From NCBI GenBank assembly GCA_014843695.1, contig CM026401.1, forward strand, positions 43,969,485-44,033,484: a stretch of DNA of 64,000 bases. The letters are read 5' to 3'. This document shows positions 50,301 to 61,495 of the stretch, piece after piece. The stretch comes from Archivesica marissinica (Eukaryota; Mollusca; Bivalvia; Venerida; Vesicomyidae). The number at the start of each line of letters is the position of its first letter. The stretch's first letter is position 1. The translations under genes and the position numbers were made by a program. The notes beneath the pieces are model-generated. The model did no database searches, was not told the origin of the DNA, and was given only the letters and a program-made list of their open reading frames with translations.

Positions 50301-53300
50301 TTTTGTAAACACACACACATTAGTATTTATATTTTACCCAAAACATCCTTTATTATGATGTAATGCTGCTTTAAGACGTCTACTTAATCGTGTGTATAGC
50401 GTCATCAACTCTACGATGTGTAGGAGGCTGATACATGCTTACTATTTGGCAGTTACACTAAATATCTAAATTACTTACAAAAGTGGAAGGAAATATATTG
50501 AAAACAAAATTATCACAAAATTATTTTTTAAAAATAGCCAATGTTATACATTAATGATTCATTGTTATCCTTTTGTGAAATCCCATTCACAGTTAATTAG
50601 ATCGTATTAAAACTAATTCCTTAAACATGAAGACAAACCTCAGATACCTTACAAAGAAATATATAAATAATGTCCAGTGACTGTGATTATCACGCCTGTA
50701 TGTTTCTCACAACAACACCGCATGTCAGTCACACAATGGAGTAAACAACATACCAACAGATATGTGTTATTGATTGACACAGGAGGTATTAGACTACCGT
50801 CATTTGGATCAGGATTTTCGCTGCCAGGCATTCTGGTTTCAGGGTAATTTGAAATAGAAATATGCACACATGGTTCTAAAAACTTGTCTGGTGTTCAGAA
50901 AACGGGGGTTTCAGAGTTTTTTTTACATTGAATAAAAAAGGAAAAATATGAGGACCGGGAAAATCATCCGGTTTAGAGGGAACCACACCACAATTCCACT
51001 TTTGATTGGTTCCACTTTTGATTGGTTCCACTGTACATGAATTATTGATATGAACATGTTAATAACCAACAAAGATCATCAGACCAATTCTATGTAAATG
51101 GGGGTAATGTAATGTGGCACATAATGTAATGTGGCACATAATGTAATGTGGCACATAATGTAATGTGGCTCATAATGTAATGTGGCCATAATGTAATGTG
51201 GCCCATAATGTAATGTGGCACATAATGTAATGTGGCACATAATGTAATGTGGCTCATAATGTAATGTGGCCCATAATGTAATGTGGCCCATAATGTAATG
51301 TGGCACATAATGTAATGTGGCTCATAATGTAATGTGGCCCATAATGTAATGTGGCCCATAATGTAATGTGGCTCATAATGTAATGTGGCACATAATGTAA
51401 TGTGGCACATAATGTAATGTGGCTCATAATGTAATGTGGCTCATAATATAATGTGACACATAATGTAATGTGACACATAATGTAATGTGGCCCATAATGT
51501 AATGTGGTCCATAATGTAATGTGGCACATAATGTAATGTGGCACATAATGTAATGTGGCCCATAATGTAATGTGGCACATAATGTAATGTGGCCCATAAT
51601 GTAATGTGGCCCATAATGTAATGTGGCACATAATGTAATGTGGCTCATAATGTAATGTGGCCCATAATGTCACGTGGCTCATATTGTAATGTGGCTCATA
51701 ATGTAATGTGTAGGGGTGTAACGATGCATCGAAATATCGATACATCGCAATAGACAGCGTCACGATAGTCAACCATCGATGGTAAATATGACCATCGATA
51801 GTATTGACTATTGCGGCAGTACTATCGCAATTGTTTCGATAGTTGCCAGGGGTGGTGAAATCATCCGTGGACTAGTAAAAATACCGGCGAGTGCATTTAC
51901 TTCATGTTCCCATGGCATTTAAATCGTATTTTAATGAGAAAGCATCGGCGAATTTTCTTGTTTATTTTCCTGCGGAACTTCCGCAATGAACACAAGCCAG
52001 CCGACAACGGTGGCAGACAACAATTCCCAGCCGAAAATAACCTGAATAAGAACCGGAAATGTCAGGAGTTATCGCCCGTCACATAAAAACTGTGTACCGG
52101 TAAAATGCGGTGGGTATGTAATTTATTTTCCGCTCAAAACAAGCCAGCTGTCAATAAGAAAAACTACTGTCGAAAATGGTTTCTTTGGTACTGAATAGTG
52201 AGCAAAGTAGGCGATGTGACCCCATAATCCCGGGTATGGGTAATTTAAAGTGCTATAGCGCATGCGTCAGTTACAAGTATACTACGCGGTCGCTAAATCA
52301 ATATACGGGAACGGATACGTGACGCAGCCTTATTATTGAAGACGACAGGTAAACAATCATGTAACTTAGCGGGACTGTGTATCGATTTTTAAATAAGGTT
52401 GGTTTATATTATTTAAAAAAATAAAGTTCGGATATACGGGCAAGTGGGTTTTCACTACGGACAAGTAAATTAGTGCAGTGTGTTCGATGTCATGGTAATA
52501 AAGAAAAAATTGCATGCTAATAACTAAATACACAAAACTTGTGTATTCTATGCGAAACAGAATATTTTTTAAATTAATATGTATTTACACAATACTATTG
52601 CAATAGTCCTACAACTATCGCAATACTATTGCAATATTAAAATTGACCCCAATAGTCACCCCTAGTAATGTGGCCCATAATGTAATGTGGCCCATAATGT
52701 AATGTGGCTCATAATGTAATGTGGCTCATAATGTAATGTGGTACATAATGTAATGTGGCCCATAATGTAATGTGGCTCATAATGTAATGTGGCCCATAAT
52801 GTAATGTGGTACATAATTTAATGTGGCTCATAATGTAATGTGACACATAATGTAATGTGGCACATAATGTAATGTGGTACATAATTTAATGTGGCTCATA
52901 ATGTAATGTGACACATAATGTAATGTGGCACATAATGTAATGTGGCCCATAATGTAATGTGGCCCATAATGTAATGTGGCGCATAATGTAATGTGGCACA
53001 TAATGTAATGTGGTACATAATGTAATGTGGCCCATAATGTAATGTGGCCCATAATGTAATGTGGTACATAATTTAATGTGGCTCATAATGTAATGTGACA
53101 CATAATGTAATGTGGTACATAATGTAATGTGGTACATAATGTAATGTGGTACATAATGTAATGTGGCTCATAATGAAAGGTGCAGTTTATTAAAATAATG
53201 AAGCCATATTTCTTACTTCACTAGAATTTAAAATAAATTTATGATCATGGTCCATTATGAACGATAATTTTCTCTGCAGTTTTAAAGCAAGTCATTCCAG

Positions 53301-56300
53301 GTAAATATAACATAATATTAATCTCCTTCCATTCTTATAAGGCTTTGAACTCAGTAATGATACCATCTCGCTAATAACACAATGTTTTTGTAAGACACGT
53401 AGGTGGTCGTATCATAGGGGTTTTACTGTAACGAATAAATATCCACGGTAAAATGTAAAAAACACTAGTCTATAAACATTAACAGTAAAATATAAATAAT
53501 ACTATAAACATTAACAGTAAAATATAAATAATACTATAAACATTAACAGTAAATATAAATAATACTATAAACGTTAACAGTAAATATAAATAATACTATA
53601 AACGTTAACAGTAAATATAAATAATACTATAAACGTTAACAGTAAATATAAATAATACTATAAACATTAACAGTAAAATATAAATAATACTATAAACGTT
53701 AACAGTAAATATAAATAATACTATAAACGTTAACAGTAAAATATAAATAATACTATAAACGTTAACAGTAAAATATAAATAATACTATAAACGTTAACAG
53801 TAAATATAAATAATACTATAAACGTTAACAGTAAATATAAATAATATCATACAGTGTTTGCACATTTCAACATAAATCTTGGATTTTGAAGAAATTGACT
53901 GGATTGAAGAACTACTGGATCCAATGTTGGGTAACGTAGAAACACTTACAAAGCACATCAACTGTGAAATTGAACGATGCAGTTCCCTCAGGATTTGTAG
54001 CAGCGATGGTGAACAGTCCAGCATCATGTTTGGAAATGGCGGATATTGTCAGAATCCCTGCATCCAGTGAGAAGCTGCCGATATCGCCAGAGTTGATGAT
54101 AACACCGTCGCTGTGTTTTAACAGATATGTTGAGTTAGCAGGGTTGGCTGTGGCATTCAGGTTCACGATTCTGCTTTCTCCAGATGTGATAGGAATGGTA
54201 GCACTTTTGTTCCGGAATTCTGGTTTAACTGAAAACACAGCAATACGTTTCTAAACCTTTTGCTAGCAATTCCACACAATTACATTAAATTAATAAATAA
54301 TTCAAGTATTTAGTTGATACAAATTTCTTTAGCTCAATTGTGAAACAAGGTCTTACAACATTGGTATAATCGCTCTCAAGACCTCATTCCTGATGGACTC
54401 CATCGCCATGTGGGAGAGAAATGTGTACACGTGTGAGGTTTGGATGTGTACATGTGTGGAGTTTGGATGTGTACATGTGTGGAGTTTGGATGTATACACG
54501 TGTGGAGTTTGGATGTGTACACGTGTGGAGTTTGGATGTGTACACGTGTGGAGTTTGGATGTGTACATGTGTGGAGTTTGGATGTGTACATGTGTGGAGT
54601 TTGGATGTGTACACGTGTGGAGTTTGGATGTATACACGTGTGGAGTTTGGATGTGTACACGTGTGGAGTTTGGATGTATACACATGTGAAGTGTGGATGT
54701 ATGGAGTTTGGATGTATACATGTGTGGAGTTTGGATGTATACACGTGTGGAGTTTGGATGTGTACACGTGTGGAGTTTGGATGTGTACACGTGTGGAGTA
54801 TGGATGCGTACATGTGTGGAGTTTGGATGCGTACATGTGTGGAGTTTGGATGTATACACGTGTGAAGTGTGGATGTATGGAGTTTGGATGTATACACATG
54901 TGAAGTGTGGATGTATGGAGTTTGGATGTATACACGTGTGGAGTTTGGATGTGTACAACAAATATTCATCAGATACACAAATATTCATCAGATACACAAA
55001 CATTCATCAGTTATGTTATATTTCGGGTTTTACGCCTGCATCAGCACCATTTCTGGCTATATCGCCAGCGGACAGTTTACTTAACAACACCTTTCCTGGG
55101 CAGGCTCCAGCGGCTAACCAGTACTTGGGTGCACCAACCTTCGTAAGAAACTGCCAACTTTTTCATATAAATGAGACACGGCCTGAGCGGGGCTCGAACC
55201 CGTGACCATCAGTGATGATAGGTTACAGTGGTATACAAGTCAGCGACCTTAACCACTCGACCACGGAGGCGGACAGAAATATTCATCAGATACACAACTA
55301 TCCATCAGATACACAAATATTCTTCAGATACACAAATATTCATCAGATACACAACTATCCATCAGATACACAACTATCCATCAGATACACAAATATCCAT
55401 CAGATACACAACTATTCTTCAGATACACAACTATCCATCAGATACACAACTATCCATCAGATACACAACTATCCATCAGATACACACATATTCATCAGAT
55501 ACACAACTATCCATCAGATACACAACTATCCATCAGATACACAAATATTCATCAGATACACAACTATCCATCAGATACACAACTATCCATCAGATACACA
55601 AATATTCTTCAGATACACAAATATTCTTCAGATACACAACTATCCATCAGATACACAAATAAAATGAATTTTAAATGTATTTGAATCATTTATTATCTGA
55701 CAGGTGTGAGACAAACTGAGGCAATATTTCATGAAGACTAGACACATATTGTATAGACATGAAAGTGTACTTACATAGAACATTTAAATGAATGGCATCA
55801 TGGATAGTTTCCTCGATCGCCAGGTTTGTCGCCCGGCACCCGTACGCAGTCTCATGATCCAACGATGTCGGTATAATCTGAAGCTGATTCTTGGATATCT
55901 TGCCACCATTTACCCCACTCGTCATACCGATATTGTTGCCAGTCAATCTCTCGTTATTGTGTATCCACGTAACCTCAGCAGCTGGATTACTGGATGAAGA
56001 CACGCACGTTAACTTGAGCCGATGTCCTGCACGTGCAATCACTGGATCACTCGAGATATTTAAACTGCCTGGTGGAACTAGAAAATAGTGAATAATTAAT
56101 ATTAAAATAATAATAACTACAGTCAAACTTCATTGCCTCGAACTCGGTTGGCTCGAACACCACCATTGGCTCGAACATGTCGTCTGGTCCCGGCGACAAT
56201 CTCTAAATAATGCATGTTGTTCTACCTTCGATGACTCGAACACGGATGATTGGAACTCTCGAACCAGATCACTAGTCCCATGAAATCAATTAGTACTTAA

Positions 56301-59300
56301 ATTAACACATTTGGGTCGAACACAATTAACCAGTGTCCAGGTCCGCGTGTCACACAAAAGTTTTCACAGCTTTTGTTAATGGCAATGACATCCCTTTTGA
56401 CTCGAACCTCCCATGACTCGAACCATTGCTCACGGACCCATCACGTTCCCATCAAGTTAGAGGCAACGAAGTTCGACTGTACTTCATTTACCGTAATCGT
56501 TTATGTATAAGACACATCCTAAATCGTATGCAAACATCTGTGGGCGTCTTATACTCAAAACGACAAATGGCATATTACAACCCAAAGAGAAATAAATGTT
56601 TCATACTATTTTTCTCAAAGTACATGTGCGTATTTGTTCCAGATTTTGGTTAGTCTAAATATCCATATCAATGTAGAAATTCATTCAGTTAAAAATGTTA
56701 TTTAATTTGCGATAAAAAAATCTAGTTAGAAAATAGATCATTTCAAAATAATATTCATCAAAACAATTCTTTATTTAAAGACAATTTATGATGGTTCACA
56801 ATAAATAACTTTTCTAGCAAGCTTTTCAAACAACCAATTACCGACTGCTGTTTGGCGTATGTGCCACTAATTATGAGAATCATGATAATGTATTGAGAAT
56901 GATAAGTTTGAGTAGGTGTTGACATTATGAAATTAAGTCACTTTAAATACTAGAAATGTTCGAGATTCACTCATAACTTACTGACACATGTCAAACACAC
57001 TACAGTCAAACCTCTCCAGAACAAACACCATCCGGATACACCCACGATTGGTTGTTGTAGAGAGGTTGTTGTTCTAGGGAGGTTTAACTTTTTGAAGTTT
57101 GGAAATGTGGGAATAGTCAGTTTTGTCAGTTATGATTGCTCATACTGATTTGAATATAGAGTATACAGAATGGGGGGTACTACTTTCATTATACGATAGA
57201 TTGAACTAAGATTGAATATCTGAGGACACCAGATTATGCAAATTTATGACAATTGTGTACATTAATGTTTTCTATAAATTAGTCAAAAAGTCTGATAATT
57301 TCGGATGACGCGTGTTCGAAAACTGATGCTAAATTATCTTATTACAGTGTGAGATAAAAACATTGCATTGTAGCTAAACCCGGGGAAATGAAAAATACTT
57401 TTTTAAAAAAACATATAAAGTTTATAAACAGTCTCCTCTATTAACAAACGAGGCATGTCTGTATACAGTATGTACCTGCAAAATTCATTTTTTCTTCATC
57501 TTTAAACGATCAAAAAATATATGCCGTAAAACAACCTGCCAATCATGTCAAGCTGTTTATTGAAAGAATCCCCGTAAACAATGATTATGTTCACACTTAC
57601 GGTCCAGCCTGTAGATTATTGGACCCCGGATATGGTCCCAGATTAAGATAATTACGGTTTAGTGAAAATTGAAAGGAACAATTGGCAACTATTTGCGTCT
57701 GATGACAACTTGTACAGATTGTCTCTTTTTTCAGCCAAACGTTTGTCTGTTCTTGGGAGGTTTTCTGCATCGATGGGTGGGAAATTGACTGTCGTTGTGT
57801 GTTGTTGGGAGGTGTCGTTCATGAGAGGGGATATTATATTAAAACGCAGCAAGTGGGAATAAAGGTGACACTATAAAGAGGGTGTCGCTCATGAGAGGTG
57901 ACGTTTGGGGAGGTGGGACTGTATAATACCGATTGTATAAATAAAGTCATGAGAAAATTTCGATGATCGTACATAGCACGTGAGAAGTTAGCCGCTGTCG
58001 CCTACAAGGAAGCATATGGGTACAGAGCAGCATGTAGAGAATATGGCTTATTTCGCCTACACGGAAGCATATGGGTACAGAGCAGCATGTAGAGAATATG
58101 GCTTATTAACGTTTTAGTAGTCATACACCAAGAGTCATTATCACGACTCGTAACGCTGACAAATCACAGTCAATATTTATATATTTATTCTTTTCATGAG
58201 ATTTGGTCATTCTTCACTCCAAGATCATGTGCGTTTTATACAGCAAATAAGCTTTTTTCCCTGGAATTGGGTATTTTAACTGCGTCCTATACTCACCGTG
58301 CTACCTATATACAATGATTATGGTAGTTCACATTACATGTTTAGTTTTCCCAATGATTTACAAGCTTTGTCCCCTGAAGCCTATATCAGATTTGTTCCTT
58401 AAAAAGAATACAGGTACCATGTCTTGACTGGTGTTTCAAGCAAAAGTATTTGCTTGAAAATGGAGCTTAGTAGATCTAAATACTACACTAAATTTTAACA
58501 TTAAATGATAGAAAGTTTTGAAGCCTATCAAACATATATATTACGTAGATTCTGTAGAAAAAGCACATGATATTAGAAGCCGTGATAGTGCAATGGTAGC
58601 ACGGTCGCTTCAGGTGTGAAAGGCCTGGAGTTTGAGCCACGCTGGAGCCTTTACAATTGTGCCCTTAGGGCATTTTAATTCCACGTTACCTCCCCTCTCC
58701 CTCGTGGCGATGGATTCCATCAGGAATGAGGTCTCGAGAGTGACTAATATAAGTTGTAAGAACTAAAATCTAGCTAAAATAAATTTGTATAAATTAAACT
58801 AAAGATTCTCCATGCTTACAGTGTACAGTTAGTTTCCTGAGAGTGACAAGTGGTGAATCCGTGGCTCTGTCTTCACACCTGTAGATGGCGCCATTGTCAT
58901 CTGCACTTGTTACTATGGCAATTTCTATGGCTGGATTATTTCCTGCTGTAAGGTCTGTCACCTGGGTAACCTCCTCTTCCCCTAAAACATTACAATAGTC
59001 TGCATTCACACTGGATAGTACAGTACAATAATTATAGTCTGCTGTCAAGACTGGATATTACAGTACAATAATTATAGTCTGCTGTCACACTGGATAGTAC
59101 AGTACAATAATTATAGTCTGCTGTCAGACTAGATATTACAGTACAATAATTAGTCTGCTGTCAGACTGGATATTACAGTACAATAATTATAGCCTGCTGT
59201 CAGACTGGATATTACAGTACAATAGCCTGCTGTCAGACTGGATATTACAGTACAATAATTATAGTCTGCTGTCAGACTGGATATTACAGTACAATAATTA

Positions 59301-61425
59301 TAGCCTGCTGTCAGATTGGATATTACAGTACAATAATTATAGTATGCTGTCAGACTGGATATTACTGTACAATAATTATAGTATGCTGTCAGACTGGATA
59401 TTACAGTACAATAATTATAGTCTGCTGTCAGACTGGATATTACAGTACAATAATTATAGTCTGCTGTCAGACTAGATATTACAGTACAATAATTATAGTC
59501 TGCTGTCAGACTGGATATTACAGTACAATAATCATAGTCTGCTGTCAGACTGGATATTACAGTACAATAATTATAGTCTGCTGTCAGACTGGATACAGTA
59601 CAATAATTATAGTCTGCTGTTAGACTGGATATTACAGTACAATAATTATAGCCTGCTGTCAGACTGGATATTACAGTACAATAATTATAGTCTGCTGTCA
59701 GACTGGATATTACAGTACAATAATTATAGTCTACTGTCAGACTGGATATTACAGTACAATAATTATAGTCTGCTGTCAGACTGGATATTACAGTACAATA
59801 ATTAGTCGACTGTCACACTGGATATTACAGTACAATAATTATAGTCTGCTGTCAGACTGGATATTACAGTACAATAGTCTGCTGTCAGACTGGATATTAC
59901 AGTACAATAATTATAGTCTGCTGTCAGACTGGATATTACAGTACAATAATTATAGTCTGCTGTCAGACTGGATATTACAGTACAATAATTATAGTATGCT
60001 GTCAGACTGGATATTACTGTACAATAGTCTGCTGTCAGACTGGATATTACAGTACAATAATTATAGTCTGCTGTCAGACTAGATATTACAGTACAATAAT
60101 TATAGTCTGCTGTCAGACTGGATATTACAGTACAATAATTATAGTCTGCTGTCAGACTATATATTACAGTACAATAGTCTGCTGTCAGACTGGATATTAC
60201 AGTACAATAATTATAGTCTGCTGTCAGACAGTACAACATACAGGGAACGGGAAAAACATGCAAACTGACCAACGTAGAGCAAACTGCACGGGAATAACGT
60301 GCAAACCGACCAACGCAGAGCAAACTGCACGGGAAAAACGTGCACACTGACCAACGCAAAGCAAACTGCACGGGAAAAACGTGCAAACTGACCAACGCAA
60401 AGCAAACTGCATGGGAAAAACGTGCAAACTGACCAACGCAGAGTAAACTGCACAGGAAAACCGTGCAAACTGACAAACACAGAGCAGACTGCACGGGAAA
60501 ACATGCAAACTGACCAACGCAGAGTAAACTGCACGGGAAAACCGTGCAAACTGACAAACACAAAGCAGACTTCACGGGAAAAACATGCAAACTGACCAAC
60601 GCAGAGCAGACTGCACGGGAAAAACGTGCAAACTGACCAACGCAGAGCAGACTGCAGAGGAAAAACGTGCAAATTGACCAACGCAGAGCAGACTGCACGG
60701 GAAAAACGTGCAAACTGACCACGGCAGAGCAGACTGCACGGGAAAAACGTGCAAATTGACCAACGCAGAGCAGACTGCACAGGAAAACCGTGCAAACTGA
60801 CCAACGCAGAGCAAACTGCACAGGAACAAGTTGCAATGACACACTGAGAATGTGGACGTATCATACTTGTCATGTTTGTCAATGTTCATGTATATATATG
60901 CAGTTGTTAATAAATGTTCTATAACAATTCTCCGCATGCATGCAGTTACTTTTTTTCGCTAGTATAGATTTTTCCCCCAAATAGATAGAATGAGGCCCCC
61001 CTCCCCCAATAGTGAGGATCAGGTTAGCGGATGCAAATTGTGAGATTCTCGATCAAATCGAGAGGGGTTGTTGGCAGGTCTGACACAATTAGGGCCATAT
61101 CTTATAATAGAGACTCAAGAAGGCATCAAATTCACAAACCATGGATTTACATAATATACTATATACACTAACACAATGCTGTCTACCACATACACCCTAC
61201 TCTACACCTCCACTGCAGCATTTGGACTACAAACCAAGCTGAATTTTGATTAATTGTTTGTGAAAGGCGGAGGTCAAAACAAACACTGATATTGTCACAT
61301 TAATTTACCTTTAAACCACTTGAGGGTTGCAGGAGGGTTGCCTCTCTGTGCAGTACACCTCATTGTGACAAGGTCACCAGCGCGGATGGACTCACCCTCC
61401 TTGTAGCCTTTGATCTGGGGAAGAT
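44085..61425 (-). CDS. Nephrin-like Ig-superfamily gene, middle part (5 exons, both ends missing)
   Basis: Exons 61425-61309, 58981-58820, 56077-55775, 54228-53950 and 44360-44085 join in frame to about 379 residues forming four Ig domains. Every intron is phase 1. The domain starts (LPQIKGYKEGESIRAGD, FPPGSLNIS, FKPEFRN, YQAEIYEANSVEGD) and GNPPATLKWFKG resemble Ig domains of nephrin/SNS/Kirre adhesion proteins, which mediate cell recognition at membranes. No start codon or signal peptide exon lies to the right within the window, and no transmembrane exon lies before the N gap to the left. Introns are packed with minisatellites. It may continue the plus-strand Ig gene if one contig is inverted. 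Ig call firm; nephrin-like is inference from motif style. Confidence 0.75.
44365..44513. repeat. 36-bp tandem repeat beside the acceptor of Ig exon D
   Basis: Four units containing ATGAAACAATTGTAACAG and TTAAATAAAACAAAAATA. On the gene strand they read as T-rich tracts ending in TTGTTTCATTA, so the polypyrimidine tract of the acceptor is itself part of the array. Confidence 0.9.
44565..48490. repeat. 35-bp minisatellite, about 3.9 kb
   Basis: More than 100 units of CAGATACCCAAGGAAATACT followed by GTAACCTACATTGTA, with C/T and A/C variants. A few units carry an extra TA in GATATACCC. Largest array in the window, inside the intron between Ig exons C and D. Confidence 0.97.
49491..49672. repeat. 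51-bp tandem repeat
   Basis: About 3.5 units of AGTAATACCGGAAAGACCAC followed by CTATTTCAGTCCCAAAT and ACACTAGAACTCC. Confidence 0.9.
49745..50370. mobile_element. TTAA-flanked MITE, 626 bp
   Basis: TTAA at 49741-49744 and 50371-50374 flank inverted ends AGCAGCATTACAT (13 bp perfect). The TTAA target suggests a piggyBac- or Kolobok-type family. No transposase frame. Confidence 0.8.
50985..51040. repeat. Short 18-bp tandem repeat
   Basis: About two and a half copies of TTCCACTTTTGATTGGTT. Confidence 0.8.
51096..53176. repeat. 17-bp minisatellite, interrupted by a hAT insertion
   Basis: Units of ATAATGTAATGTGGCAC with GGCCC, GGCTC, GGTAC and GACAC variants, at 51096-51710 (about 36 copies) and 52665-53176 (about 30 copies). 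The two blocks are one array split by the element at 51711-52664. Open frames (up to 172 codons) are artefacts. Confidence 0.97.
51711..52664. mobile_element. hAT-like non-autonomous element with an 8-bp flanking duplication
   Basis: Ends TAGGGGTGTAACGATGCATC and, in inverse, TAGGGGTGACTATTGGGGTC. The flanking 8-mer GTAATGTG occurs on both sides (51703-51710 and 52665-52672), although the surrounding array itself contains this word. Subterminal parts are rich in CGATAGT/TATCGCAAT motifs in both directions. A second hAT-like end (CAGGGGTGGTGAAAT, at 51848) lies inside and hints at a nested insertion whose other end I could not place. Confidence 0.8.
53455..53850. repeat. 31/32-bp minisatellite
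   Basis: About 12 units of ATAAATAATACTATAAACGT followed by TAACAGTAAAT. It ends about 100 bp before the donor of Ig exon C. Confidence 0.95.
53950..54228 (-). CDS. Nephrin-like gene: Ig domain exon C without the canonical cysteines
   Basis: Acceptor TTTTCAG|TTAAACC and donor CTTT|GTAAGT, 279 nt, phase 1 at both ends. The Ig pattern is clear (SRIVNLNATANPANSTYLLK; ILTISAISKHDAGLFTIAATN; ASFNFTVDVL). However, the B-strand Cys is replaced (VNLNATA) and the F-strand Cys is replaced (DAGLFTIAA), and no core Trp is present. Paired loss suggests a stable domain without the disulfide, not decay, since the reading frame and splice sites are intact. Confidence 0.8.
54350..54419 (-). mobile_element. 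3' end of the SINE family found at 58576
   Basis: In inverse, this matches 58690-58758 (GATGGA-TCCATCAGGAATGAG-type core, ending near GTTGTAAG). The rest of the copy is missing, and the 23-bp array begins where it stops. Confidence 0.7.
54422..54955. repeat. 23-bp minisatellite
   Basis: About 23 units of GTGTGGAGTTTGGATGTGTACAC, with a few shortened units (GGATGTATGGAGTTT). Open frames on both strands are artefacts. Confidence 0.95.
54956..55660. repeat. 19-bp minisatellite, split by a SINE
   Basis: Units of ATCCATCAGATACACAACT or ATTCATCAGATACACAAAT at 54956-55006 and 55277-55660. The 23-bp array stops where this one begins. Confidence 0.93.
55007..55276 (-). mobile_element. tRNA-derived SINE inserted in the 19-bp array
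   Basis: On the minus strand: head GCCTCCGTGGTCGAGTGG, A-box TGGTCGAGTGGTTAAGG, B-box GGTTCGAGCC, body with GCCGCTGGAGCCTGCCC, tail GGCGTAAAACCCGAAATA. The anticodon arm does not form a proper tRNA stem, so it is not a functional tRNA gene. Confidence 0.75.
55775..56077 (-). CDS. Nephrin-like gene: Ig domain exon B
   Basis: Acceptor TTTCTAG|TTCC and donor CTAT|GTAAGT, 303 nt, phase 1 at both ends. The domain has HRLKLTCVSSSSNPAAEVTW, then LDHETAYGCRATN and AIHLNVL. NNER with an NxS site (SLNISSD) near the start. Intact Ig fold. Confidence 0.85.
56120..56479. mobile_element. Pogo-like MITE, 360 bp, TA-flanked
   Basis: TA on each side (56118-56119, 56480-56481). Ends CAGTCAAACTTCATTGCCTC and, in inverse, CAGTCGAACTTCGTTGCCTC match at 18 of 20 positions. 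Repeated GACTCGAAC motifs inside. Ends of this kind are typical of pogo/Tigger (Tc1/mariner superfamily) elements. Confidence 0.85.
57003..57921 (+). mobile_element. TA-flanked MITE family, copy 3, 919 bp
   Basis: TA (57001-57002) then CAGTCAAACCTCTCC; inverse end CAGTCCCACCTCCCC then TA (57922-57923). Aligns to copies at 23327-24442 and 38617-39823. One copy only of the 58-bp subterminal segment. Small frames such as 57652-57852 recur in copy 1 by homology but are not a gene. Confidence 0.85.
57991..58107. repeat. 57-bp tandem duplication
   Basis: Two copies of CGCCTACAAGGAAGCATATG followed by GGTACAGAGCAGCATGTAGA and GAATATGGCTTATT. One frame reads AYKEAYGYRAACREYGL, faintly like a transposase helix-turn-helix, too short to call. 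Confidence 0.85.
58576..58758 (+). mobile_element. tRNA-derived SINE
   Basis: Head with GATAGTGCAATGGTAGCACG (A-box-like) and GGAGTTTGAGCCACG (B-box-like, diverged), body with CCCTCTCCCTCGTGGCGATG, 3' end at GTTGTAAG. A fragment of the same family lies at 54350-54419. Confidence 0.7.
58820..58981 (-). CDS. Nephrin-like gene: Ig domain A, second half
   Basis: Acceptor TTTTAG|GGG and donor CACT|GTAAGC, 162 nt, phase 1 at both ends. It encodes EEEVTQVTDLTAGNNPA, IAIVTSADDNGAIYRCEDRA (F-strand Cys) and LRKLTVH. Joins to the 61425-61309 exon to complete one Ig domain. Confidence 0.8.
59037..60235. repeat. 39-bp minisatellite
   Basis: About 31 units of TAGTCTGCTGTCAGACTGGA followed by TATTACAGTACAATAATTA, some lacking ATAATTA. 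Each unit holds a TCTG-CTG-TCAGA mini-palindrome. It begins about 50 bp upstream (on the gene strand) of the Ig exon acceptor at 58982. Confidence 0.96.
60238..60835. repeat. 41-bp minisatellite
   Basis: About 14 units of CACGGGAAAAACGTGCAAAC followed by TGACCAACGCAGAGCAAACTG. It directly abuts the 39-bp array. A 346-codon minus-strand frame crossing both arrays is an artefact. Confidence 0.96.
61309..61425 (-). CDS. Nephrin-like gene: Ig domain A, first half
   Basis: Acceptor ATTTATAG|ATC and donor TAAAG|GTAAAT, 117 nt, phase 1 at both ends. It encodes LPQIKGYKEGESIRAGD, LVTMRCTAQRG (B-strand Cys) and ATLKWFK (core Trp). First exon of the gene visible in the window; an upstream exon must exist. 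Confidence 0.8.
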
Positions 61426-61495
61426 CTATAAATAATACAAAATCATTTAAACCAAATTCTAAATACCAAAACAGTCTATATACATAGACAACCGT

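Noticed and set aside
50649..50867. Possible extra Ig-gene exon between exons C and D
   Set aside because: No Ig pattern, no convincing acceptor, and exons C and D already join in phase.
51254..51772. 172-codon minus frame rich in HYIM and ITL repeats
   Set aside because: Translation of the 17-bp array, broken by the hAT element.
54353..55003. Open frames of 140-216 codons on both strands
   Set aside because: Translations of the 23-bp array; no domain or splice support.
55170..55276. tRNA gene (Leu/Ser-like) on the minus strand
   Set aside because: The A and B boxes are present but the anticodon stem does not pair, and it continues into a SINE body.
59802..60842. 346-codon minus-strand frame
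   Set aside because: It crosses two abutting minisatellites (39 and 41 bp) and encodes only their repeated translations.
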